A stretch of DNA of 64,000 nucleotides from the NCBI RefSeq assembly GCF_015694525.1, contig NZ_JADQDM010000003.1:1-64000 (forward strand), read 5' to 3'. The translations under genes and the position numbers were made by a program. Position 1 is the stretch's first letter. Each line of letters begins with the position of its first letter. Of this stretch, positions 40,732 to 47,862 are shown one piece after another. This DNA is from Hymenobacter ruricola. GTDB lineage: Bacteria; Bacteroidota; Bacteroidia; Cytophagales; Hymenobacteraceae. The notes under the pieces were generated by a model. The model saw only the letters and a program-made list of their open reading frames with translations, searched no databases and was not told the origin of the DNA.

Positions 40732-42735
40732 TTGAAGAAGCAAGCGAAGTTGATAATTGGTCTGGCGCTGGCCTTTCTGGCCGGGCTGCCCGGCCGAGTA
40801 GGAGGGCAGGAAGCCGATACCTCAGAACGCAGCCGCAGCACCATCAGCGAGATGCTGAAAGCGGGCCGGCCCACGGTGCCCAATGGCTATTTCATGTTTC
40901 CCATCGCGCCGGGTAAGCCCAATTTCCTGGCCGGCAGCATGGGCGAGCTGCGGCCCAACCACTTCCACGGCGGGCTCGACATCAAGACCGGCGGCGGCGT
41001 GAACCAGCCCGTGTACGCGGCCGCCGACGGCTACATCTCGCGCCTCAAACAGTCGTCGTTTGGCTACGGCAACGTGCTCTACATCACGCACCCGAACGGC
41101 CTGACCACGGTGTATGGGCACTTGAATGAGTTCAAAGGTGCGTTTGCGGCCGAGCTGCTGCGCCGCCAATACGACAAGCAGAGCTACGAGCTGGAGGCCT
41201 TCTTCGAGAAGGACCGGTTTCCGGTGAAGCGCGGGGAGCTGGTGGCGCTGAGCGGCAACACCGGTGGCTCGGCCGGCCCGCACCTGCACTGGGAAGTGCG
41301 CGACGCCCAGGACCGGCAGTACAACCCGCTGCAGTGGGGCGGCTTTCCCGAAATTCAGGACCACGTGGCGCCTTCGCTGCAGGCGTTTGCGCTGGAGCCC
41401 CTGGGCATTGAGGCGCGGGTGAAGCGGGTGTTTGCCAAGGCCGTGTTTGTGCCCAAGGTGCTGCCCGGGCCGGGCGTGGCCACCACCTGGGCCGATACCA
41501 TCAGCGCCTTCGGCACGGTGGGCTTGCTGGTGCAGGGCTTTGATAGGTTTGATAACGCGTGGAACAAAAACGGCATTCAGCGGGTGAGCATGACGGTGAA
41601 CGGCCAGCCGTTTTACCAGCACACCATCGACGCCGTGCCCTTCCCCACGGGCACGCGGCAGGTGGGCAACTTCGTCGATTTCCTCTACCAGAACACCCAG
41701 GGCCGCACCCTGCAAAAGCTATGGGTGGACGACGGCAACGACCTGCCGATGTACGCCACCGGCCCCACCAAAGGCCGCCTGAACGTGGAAGCCGGCAAGC
41801 TCTACGCCCTCGACGTGACGCTGGCCGACTCCTACAACAACCAGACCCAGCTGCACCTGGTGCTGCGCGGCGAAGCGCCCGACTACTTCAAAACCCGCTC
41901 GGCCGCCGTGAAGAAAACGGCCCTGCGCTTCGAGGTGACGCGCAACCTGCTGAAAGCCGTGGTGGCCGACCCCAGCCCCGACTCGGTGGCCGCCAACCTG
42001 ACGCTGCTGCGCGGAACCCGCCGCCTCGAAATCCGGCCCAGCTACACGCAGAACAGCGAAAACGTGTACCTCTACGACCTGCGCGCCGGCCTGCCCGATT
42101 CCATCCGCTTCGGTGCCATCACCAAGAAATTCGACCGGCAGGTGATGATTCCGGCGGGCCAGGAAACGAGCTACGCCACGGCCCACCTCAACCTGGTTTT
42201 CGGCCTCGAAACCCTCTTCGGCAACCTCTACCTGAGCACCGGCTTCAAGCCCGAGGCCACCGGCAGCGGTTTCTGGACGGTGGGCTCGCCGCTGCTGCCG
42301 CTCTACCACACGGCCGTGCTCACCCTCAAGCCCGCCACCCCGCCCAGTGACCCGCGCCGCACCGCCATCTACGCGGCCACGGCCAAGGGCGGCAAGGCCT
42401 ACCTGGGCGGCGTGTGGGACGACAAGGGCCAGATTACGGCCAACATCCGCCAGTTTGCTTCCTACCGCATTCTGCGCGACACCACCGCGCCCCGCGGCAG
42501 CCTGGTGGGCCGCGCGGGCGGGCAGCTGTCGTTTACAGTGGGCGACGACATGTCGGGCCTGGCAAGCTACCGGCTACTCATCGGCGGCAAGTTCCGGCTG
42601 CTGCGCTACGAGCACAAGAAAGCCCTGCTCTTCACCGTGGCCTCCGACACGCTCGGGCCCCGCCTGCACGGCCCCGCCGAGCTGCGCCTGACCGACCAGG
42701 CCGGCAACGAGCGGGTGATTCCGCTGAGCTTGTAG
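40732..42735 (+). CDS. Secreted M23 family peptidase (LytM-type)
   Basis: A 667-aa protein with a TTG start giving a signal peptide (KKQAKLIIGLALAFLAGLPG). The M23 domain occupies about residues 55-200: HFHGGLDIKTGGGVNQPVYA provides the H-x-x-x-D ligands, then YGNVLYITHPNGLTTVYGHL and HLHWEVRD supply the H-x-H. Long beta-rich C-terminal domains of unknown function occupy residues 210-667. The role is probably cell-wall or envelope peptide cleavage. A TTG start is inferred because no ATG precedes the signal sequence. Confidence 0.87.
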   Translation: MKKQAKLIIGLALAFLAGLPGRVGGQEADTSERSRSTISEMLKAGRPTVPNGYFMFPIAPGKPNFLAGSMGELRPNHFHGGLDIKTGGGVNQPVYAAADGYISRLKQSSFGYGNVLYITHPNGLTTVYGHLNEFKGAFAAELLRRQYDKQSYELEAFFEKDRFPVKRGELVALSGNTGGSAGPHLHWEVRDAQDRQYNPLQWGGFPEIQDHVAPSLQAFALEPLGIEARVKRVFAKAVFVPKVLPGPGVATTWADTISAFGTVGLLVQGFDRFDNAWNKNGIQRVSMTVNGQPFYQHTIDAVPFPTGTRQVGNFVDFLYQNTQGRTLQKLWVDDGNDLPMYATGPTKGRLNVEAGKLYALDVTLADSYNNQTQLHLVLRGEAPDYFKTRSAAVKKTALRFEVTRNLLKAVVADPSPDSVAANLTLLRGTRRLEIRPSYTQNSENVYLYDLRAGLPDSIRFGAITKKFDRQVMIPAGQETSYATAHLNLVFGLETLFGNLYLSTGFKPEATGSGFWTVGSPLLPLYHTAVLTLKPATPPSDPRRTAIYAATAKGGKAYLGGVWDDKGQITANIRQFASYRILRDTTAPRGSLVGRAGGQLSFTVGDDMSGLASYRLLIGGKFRLLRYEHKKALLFTVASDTLGPRLHGPAELRLTDQAGNERVIPLSL

Positions 42736-42747
42736 CGTTGTTTATTT

Positions 42748-42862
42748 GTCATCCTGAGCGCAGCGAAGGACCTTATCACGCTAAGGACCTTATCACGCTT
42801 TAACAGTTTGCAGTAATCACTGCCGCTGGCGTGAGAAGGTCCTTCGCTGCGCTCAGGATGAC
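42748..42862. repeat. Long palindrome (family B) with a 17-bp tandem duplication
   Basis: Arms start GTCATCCTGAGCGCAGCGAA. The left arm carries AAGGACCTTATCACGCT twice in direct succession (42766-42782 and 42783-42799). Only one copy pairs with the right arm at 42829-42862. Confidence 0.88.
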
Positions 42863-42902
42863 AGACGTTATCCTGCCTTCACACCTCAACCCCCAACGCC
42901 CC

Positions 42903-43349
42903 ATGCCCCTCGAACCCGGCCAACCCGCCCCCGATTTCACCGCCCAGGACCAGGACGGCAACACCATCAGCCTGCACGACCTGCGCGGCCAGAAAGTGGC
43001 CCTCTATTTCTATCCCAAAGACGACACGCCCGGCTGCACCGCCCAGGCCTGCAACCTGCGCGACCACCAGGAGGAGCTCAAAGCGAGCAATATTCAGGTT
43101 ATCGGCGTGAGCATCGACGGCGAAATGGCGCACAAGAAGTTCGCCCTGAAGTACGACCTGCCGTTCCCGCTGCTGGTCGATACCGAGAAGAAAATCGTGC
43201 ATGACTACGGCGTGTGGCAGGAAAAGAAAAACTACGGCAAAACCTACATGGGCACCGTCCGCACCACGTTTTTGATTGACGAAAACGGCGTGATTGAGAA
43301 GGTGATTAAGAAAGTCGACACCAAAGAGCACGCCGCGCAGCTGCTCTAG
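42903..43349 (+). CDS. bcp: Thioredoxin-dependent peroxiredoxin (Bcp/PrxQ)
   Basis: A 148-aa protein starting at the ATG at 42903, just after a family B palindrome. PrxQ hallmarks: PAPDFTAQDQDGNTISLHDL, then ALYFYPKDDTPGCTAQACNL with the peroxidatic cysteine and a second cysteine five residues later, VIGVSIDG, and YMGTVRTTFLIDENG. It reduces hydroperoxides using thioredoxin. Typical length. The 42-bp repeat array begins shortly after its stop. Confidence 0.93.
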   Translation: MPLEPGQPAPDFTAQDQDGNTISLHDLRGQKVALYFYPKDDTPGCTAQACNLRDHQEELKASNIQVIGVSIDGEMAHKKFALKYDLPFPLLVDTEKKIVHDYGVWQEKKNYGKTYMGTVRTTFLIDENGVIEKVIKKVDTKEHAAQLL

Positions 43350-43370
43350 CCGCCATGTTGCCTGGTAACG

Positions 43371-43640
43371 GGCGTTGCAACCGGTTGCAGCGGGCATTTG
43401 CGGGCGGCGAAGGGCGCTGCAACTGGTTGCAATGGCCATTTCCGTCCGGCGTAGCCCGGTGCAACCGGTTGCAACGCCCGTTTCTGCGCAGCTTGGCCCA
43501 GTGCAACCGGTTGCAACGGCCATTTCCGTCCGGCGAAGCCCACTGCAACCGGTTGCAGTGCCCGTTTCCGTCCGGCAAAGCGCACTGCAACCGGTTGCAC
43601 TGGCAGAACAGCCTATCGTAACCGATTGCAATAGCCAGCG
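43371..43640. repeat. Array of TGCAACCGGTTGCA palindromes with exact 42-bp period
   Basis: Six 14-bp palindromes start at 43376, 43418, 43460, 43502, 43544 and 43586, every one 42 bp after the last. Only the copy at 43418 is imperfect (one base). A degenerate seventh lies near 43617. Spacers are alike but not identical (consensus CCATTTCCGTCCGGCGAAGC). 42 bp equals four helical turns, so all sites face the same side of DNA. The array fills the gap between bcp and the transketolase gene. Confidence 0.92.
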
Positions 43641-43709
43641 ACCAACAAATGCCGGTAGGTCCTTCCCGCGCGTTGCTACCTTTACCTCATTGAACCCAAC
43701 TTTCCGACC

Positions 43710-44594
43710 ATGACCGACACCACCGCCAAGACCGTTGAACAACCCGAAAAAAGCAACGAAGAGCTCAAGGAAATTGCCACGCAGGTGCGCCGCGACATCG
43801 TGCGCATGGTGCACGCCGTGAACTCGGGCCACCCCGGCGGCTCGCTCGGCATCACCGATTTGCTGGTCGCGCTCTACTTCAAGGTGATGAAGCACCACCC
43901 CGAGCCCTTCGACATGGACGGCAAGGACCAGGACCTATTCTTCCTGTCCAACGGCCACACCTCGGCCACCATGTACTCGTGTCTGGCGCGCTCCGGCTAC
44001 TTCCCCATCAGCGAGCTGAGCACCTTCCGCAAGCTCAATTCGCGCCTGCAGGGCCACCCCACCACCCACGAGGGCTTGCCCGGCGTGCGCGTGGCTTCGG
44101 GCTCGCTGGGCCAGGGGCTGAGCGTGGCCTGCGGCGCCGCCCAGGCCAAAAAACTTAATGGCGACAAGCAGCGCGTGTTCGTGCTCATGGGCGACGGCGA
44201 GCTGGAGGAAGGCCAGAACTGGGAAGCGGCTATGTACGCCGCCCACCACAAAATCGACAACCTGATTGCCATCGTGGACCGCAACGGCCAGCAGATTGAC
44301 GGCAGCACCGACCAAATCGGCGGCCTCGGCGACATTGGCGCCAAGTTCAAGGCCTTCGGCTGGCAGGTGTTTGAGGGCGACGGCAACCACTTCGACGCCC
44401 TGCTGCCCATGCTCGAAAACTGCGTAGCCGCCGCCGGCAAAGCCAAGCCCATCATGTTTGTGATGGACACGAAAATGGGCTTCGGCGTCGACTTCATGAT
44501 GGACGGCCACAAGTGGCACGGCGTGGCCCCGAACGACGCGCAGCTGGCCACCGCCCTGGACGAGCTGAAAGTGGGCACCGAAGGCGACTACTAG
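43710..44594 (+). CDS. Transketolase, N-terminal subunit
   Basis: A 294-aa subunit carrying the thiamine-diphosphate-binding half: AVNSGHPGGSLGITDLLVAL, FFLSNGHTSATMYS, GSLGQGLSVACGAAQAKKLN, and the TPP/Mg motif VLMGDGELEEGQNWEA ending in IVDRNGQQIDG. It needs the C-terminal subunit at 46694 to be active. In many Bacteroidota these subunit genes are adjacent; here 2.1 kb intervene. The palindrome array lies immediately upstream and may regulate it. Confidence 0.92.
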   Translation: MTDTTAKTVEQPEKSNEELKEIATQVRRDIVRMVHAVNSGHPGGSLGITDLLVALYFKVMKHHPEPFDMDGKDQDLFFLSNGHTSATMYSCLARSGYFPISELSTFRKLNSRLQGHPTTHEGLPGVRVASGSLGQGLSVACGAAQAKKLNGDKQRVFVLMGDGELEEGQNWEAAMYAAHHKIDNLIAIVDRNGQQIDGSTDQIGGLGDIGAKFKAFGWQVFEGDGNHFDALLPMLENCVAAAGKAKPIMFVMDTKMGFGVDFMMDGHKWHGVAPNDAQLATALDELKVGTEGDY

Positions 44595-44617
44595 CATGTG
44601 GTACCGCCCGGACGTGA

Positions 44618-44726
44618 CGCCTCACCCCCTGACCCCTTCTCCGATGGAGAGGGGGCACCGGTCTTGCGCGGTCATGAACCGTCACGCTTCCCCTCTCCAC
44701 CGGAGAGGGGGCCGGGGGGTGAGGCG
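44618..44726. repeat. Palindromic repeat (family E) overlapping the vWA gene start
   Basis: Inverted arms 44618-44654 and 44690-44726 share GCCTCACCCCC and CCCCTTCTCC-GATGGAGAGG with mismatches. Repeats of this kind are common in bacterial intergenic DNA. The right arm is translated as the basic N-terminus of the vWA protein. Confidence 0.8.
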
Positions 44727-46101
44727 CCACGCCTGGGCATTACTGCTGCTACTGAGTTTTGCCGCCCGCGCCCAAAACGCCGCGCCCGAAAAGCCCAAAG
44801 TCACCCGCATCCTGTTCCTGCTCGATGCCTCGGGCTCGATGATGGCGCCCTGGGAAGGCCAGCCGCGCTGGGCCGTGGCCAAGCGCATGCTCAGCAAGAT
44901 GGTCGACTCGCTCAACGCCTACCCCAACCTGGAGCTCGGCCTGCGCGTGTACGGCCACCAATTCCCGAACGCCGACAAAAACTGCCAGGACTCGAAGCTG
45001 GAAGTGCCGTTTGCCCCGCGCAACGCGGCGGCCATCAAGAAAAAGCTCACCGAGCTCAAGGCCCAGGGCAACACGCCCATCACCTATTCGCTGGAGCAGT
45101 CGGCCAACGACTTCCCCACCGACAAGTCGTCGCGCAACGTGCTGCTGCTGATAACCGACGGCCTCGAATCCTGCAACCGCGACCCCTGCGCGGCCTCCAT
45201 TGCCCTGCAGCGCAAGCACGTTTTCCTCAAGCCCTTCGTCATCGGCATCGGGGCCGAGCGGGATTTTGGCAAGCAGCTCGAATGCCTGGGCCAGTACTAC
45301 AACGCCGCCGAAGTAGCCACCTTCCGCACGGTGATGAACGACGTCATTGCGAAAACGCTGAGCAAAACCACCGTCTCGGTGAACCTCACCGACGCCGCCG
45401 GCAAGCCCGTGGAAACGAACGTGAACATGACCTTCGTGAACAACGTGACCGAGCAGCCCGAGTATAACTACGTGCACTACCGCGACGCCCAGGGCAAGCC
45501 CGACGTGCTCGACATCGACGCCCTGCAGAGCTACGACCTCGTGATAAACACCGTGCCGCCCGTGCGCCAGGCCAACATCCCCATCACCCCCGGCAAGGCC
45601 AACGTGCTCACCTATAAAACGCCCCAAGGCACGCTCTGGCTGCAAAACCCGCCCCTCACGCCCAACCCCTACGGCACCATTCGGGCGGTGGTGCGCAGCC
45701 AGGCGGGGGCCACCGTCACGGCCGGCACCTTCGGCACCCGCCAGAAGCTGCTGGCCGGCAACTACGAAATCGAAGCCCTCACGCTGCCCCGCACCGTGCG
45801 CCGCATCACCATCAAGCAAGGCCAGGAATACACCTTCACCTACGCCGCGCCCGGCACCCTCAATATCACGTCGGATTTGAAAGGCTACGGCAGCCTCTAC
45901 CAACTCAACGATGACGAGTCGCAAACCTGGATTTACGACCTGCCCTACGGCGGCAGCAGCAAAGTGAACCTGCCCATGCAGCCGGGCGCTTACCGGCTGG
46001 TATTCCGCACCAGCAATAGCAACGGCAGCAAGTTTACTGATGTGCGCAACTTCACCATCCGCAGCGGGCAAACGACGTCGGTGGCCATTTTTGGGAAATG
46101 A
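44674..46101 (+). CDS. Secreted von Willebrand factor A domain protein
   Basis: A 475-aa protein from the ATG at 44674. The n-region HRRGGRGVRRH is encoded by the palindromic repeat, and the hydrophobic core AWALLLLLSFAARAQ by the original gene. The vWA domain (about 45-220) has ILFLLDASGSMM (MIDAS D-x-S-x-S), TPITYSLEQSA and LLLITDGLESCNRDPC. A pair of beta-sandwich domains follows. The predicted location is periplasmic or surface; the ligand is unknown. It lies between the transketolase subunits on the same strand. Confidence 0.82.
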   Translation: MNRHASPLHRRGGRGVRRHAWALLLLLSFAARAQNAAPEKPKVTRILFLLDASGSMMAPWEGQPRWAVAKRMLSKMVDSLNAYPNLELGLRVYGHQFPNADKNCQDSKLEVPFAPRNAAAIKKKLTELKAQGNTPITYSLEQSANDFPTDKSSRNVLLLITDGLESCNRDPCAASIALQRKHVFLKPFVIGIGAERDFGKQLECLGQYYNAAEVATFRTVMNDVIAKTLSKTTVSVNLTDAAGKPVETNVNMTFVNNVTEQPEYNYVHYRDAQGKPDVLDIDALQSYDLVINTVPPVRQANIPITPGKANVLTYKTPQGTLWLQNPPLTPNPYGTIRAVVRSQAGATVTAGTFGTRQKLLAGNYEIEALTLPRTVRRITIKQGQEYTFTYAAPGTLNITSDLKGYGSLYQLNDDESQTWIYDLPYGGSSKVNLPMQPGAYRLVFRTSNSNGSKFTDVRNFTIRSGQTTSVAIFGK

Positions 46102-46675
46102 GTTAGAACATCAAACTCCCCTCCTTTTTTAAGGAGGGGACGTTTCAGCGCAGCTGAAACTGGGGTGGTTAAGTCGTTGAACGACCCATCTGGAAGACAA
46201 TAGAACAACCAATCTGTCATGGATAACTATCACAACCTTCCGCAGAAAAAAGATGACCGGCGCACCTTGCGTAGTGCCCTCACACCTGCTGAAGCGACAT
46301 TGTGGAAATCCCTGAAAGGCGGGCAGCTTGCCGGCCGCAAGTTTCGCCGCCAGCACAGCGTCGGCAGCTACGTTTTGGATTTCTACTGTCCTGAAGAAAG
46401 ATTGGCCATTGAGCTTGACGGCGCTGGCCATTACACAGCGGCTGGAAACGCTCACGATACCGTCCGAACCGACTACCTCAATACGCTCGGCATTCAGGTC
46501 ATCCGCTTTGAAAACAAATTAATTTGGTCTGCATTAGAAAGCATATTGCAAACCATCAAAAGTAAATTTCACGCTGCTTGATTTTCGGGCGCGAGTCGTT
46601 CAACGACTCAACCACCCCAATTTTCACTGCGTGAAAATGTCCCCTCCTTAAAAAAGGAGGGGAGTTTGTTCTAAC
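46102..46675. mobile_element. Candidate DUF559 cassette with structured inverted repeats
   Basis: A 574-bp unit begins one base after the vWA stop and ends 18 bp before the transketolase C-subunit start. Its left arm (46102-46185) and right arm (46595-46675) are inverted copies with shared GTTAGAAC end and CTCCCCTCCTTTTTTAAGGA. Each arm folds into three small hairpins; the middle hairpin differs in sequence between arms yet stays paired. The DUF559 gene is the only cargo. Target duplications were not obvious. Confidence 0.65.
46219..46581 (+). CDS. DUF559 / Vsr-like endonuclease domain protein
   Basis: A 120-aa protein of the DUF559 family (PD-(D/E)XK, very-short-patch-repair-like fold). Signature: RRTLRSALTPAEATLWKSLK, then GRKFRRQHSVGSYVLDFYCP, ERLAIELDGAGHYTA, and LGIQVIRFENKLI. 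The acidic residues in VLDFYC and IELDG are the predicted metal-binding positions. These small nucleases often stand alone between intergenic repeats. Here the gene is enclosed by 80-bp inverted repeats. A role in spreading the repeat is inference. Confidence 0.88.
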   Translation: MDNYHNLPQKKDDRRTLRSALTPAEATLWKSLKGGQLAGRKFRRQHSVGSYVLDFYCPEERLAIELDGAGHYTAAGNAHDTVRTDYLNTLGIQVIRFENKLIWSALESILQTIKSKFHAA

Positions 46676-46693
46676 GAAACCTCCTTACATATC

Positions 46694-47650
46694 ATGAAAG
46701 ACTTTCCCTACACCGAATCGAAAGACACCCGCAGCGGCTTCGGCGCGGGCCTGGCCGAGCTGGGCAAAACCAACCCCAACGTAGTCGCCCTCTGCGCCGA
46801 CCTCACTGGCTCGCTCAAAATGGACGCCTTCAAAAAGGAAAACCCCGACCGGTTTTTCCAGGTCGGCATCGCCGAGGCCAACATGATGGGCGTGGCCGCC
46901 GGCATGACCATTGGCGGCAAAATCCCCTTCACGGGCACCTTCGCCAACTTCAGCACCGGTCGCGTGTACGACCAGATTCGCCAGAGCATTGCCTACTCGG
47001 GCAAGAACGTGAAAATCTGCGCCTCGCACGCCGGCCTCACGCTGGGCGAAGACGGCGCCACTCACCAGATTCTGGAAGACCTGGGCATGATGAAAATGCT
47101 GCCCGGCATGACTGTCATCAACCCCTGCGACTACAACCAGACCAAAGCCGCCACCATCGCCATTGCCGACTACGAAGGCCCGGTGTACCTGCGCTTCGGC
47201 CGCCCCGTGGTGCCCAACTTCACGCCCGCCGACCAGAAATTTGAAATCGGCAAAGCCTGGACCCTGAACGAAGGCACCGACGTGAGCATCTTCGCCACCG
47301 GCCACCTCGTGTGGAAGGCCGTGCTGGCCGGCAAGCTGCTGGCCGAGAAAGGCATCAACGCCGAAATCATCAACATCCACACCATCAAGCCGCTCGATGC
47401 GGAAGCCATCCTCGCCTCGGTGCGCAAAACCCGCTGCGTGGTGACGGCCGAAGAGCACCAGATGAACGGCGGCCTCGGCGACAGCATCGCCCAGTTGCTG
47501 GCCCGCGAAGAGCCCCTGCCCCTGGAAATGGTGGCCGTGCACGACAGCTTCGGCGAAAGCGGCACCCCCGACCAGCTGATGGAGAAATACCACCTCAACG
47601 AAGCCGCCATTGTGGAAGCCGTGGAGGCGGTGATGAAGCGGAAGAAGTAG
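46694..47650 (+). CDS. Transketolase, C-terminal subunit
   Basis: A 318-aa subunit with the pyrimidine-binding and C-terminal domains: SKDTRSGFGAGLAELGKTNP, FQVGIAEANMMGVAAGMTIG (catalytic glutamate), FATFSTGR-type FANFSTGRVYDQIRQSIAYS, HAGLTLGEDGATHQILEDLG, and VTAEEHQMNGGLGDSIAQLL. It completes the heteromeric enzyme with the subunit at 43710. It is separated from it by the vWA gene and the DUF559 cassette. An imperfect hairpin follows as a likely terminator. Confidence 0.92.
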   Translation: MKDFPYTESKDTRSGFGAGLAELGKTNPNVVALCADLTGSLKMDAFKKENPDRFFQVGIAEANMMGVAAGMTIGGKIPFTGTFANFSTGRVYDQIRQSIAYSGKNVKICASHAGLTLGEDGATHQILEDLGMMKMLPGMTVINPCDYNQTKAATIAIADYEGPVYLRFGRPVVPNFTPADQKFEIGKAWTLNEGTDVSIFATGHLVWKAVLAGKLLAEKGINAEIINIHTIKPLDAEAILASVRKTRCVVTAEEHQMNGGLGDSIAQLLAREEPLPLEMVAVHDSFGESGTPDQLMEKYHLNEAAIVEAVEAVMKRKK

Positions 47651-47653
47651 TGG

Positions 47654-47720
47654 AAACACCTGTTGTCGCGCAATGCTGATGAAAAAAATGCCGGATGGCA
47701 TTGCGCGGCAACAGGCGTTT
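47654..47720 (+). terminator. Imperfect hairpin after transketolase gene
   Basis: Arms 47654-47676 and 47698-47720 pair (ACCTGTTGTCGCGCAATGC and GCATTGCGCGGCAACAGGCG), with two positions that would be G-U in RNA. The position after the stop suggests a terminator or repeat. Confidence 0.6.
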
Positions 47721-47862
47721 CATTTCATGGAGTTGTTTAGCAATTTCTCAGAACGTTCTGATTCGGCTCCGTCCAACAGGGCCAGATGACGCCCTAAAGA
47801 ACCCGTTCCTGTGACGATAACGGCTGGTACGTAGGGAAAAGAAACCGAAATTATTGGCCTGC

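Noticed and set aside
43355..43621. Open frame of 88 aa through the 42-bp array with 14-residue repeats (C-N-R-L-Q)
   Set aside because: A period divisible by three leaves frames open on both strands; the opposite strand gives equally good repeats. The conserved part is the DNA palindrome, so I call it a repeat array, not a gene.
43371..43640. CRISPR array
   Set aside because: The spacers are similar to each other, the conserved unit is a 14-bp perfect palindrome, and no cas genes are near.
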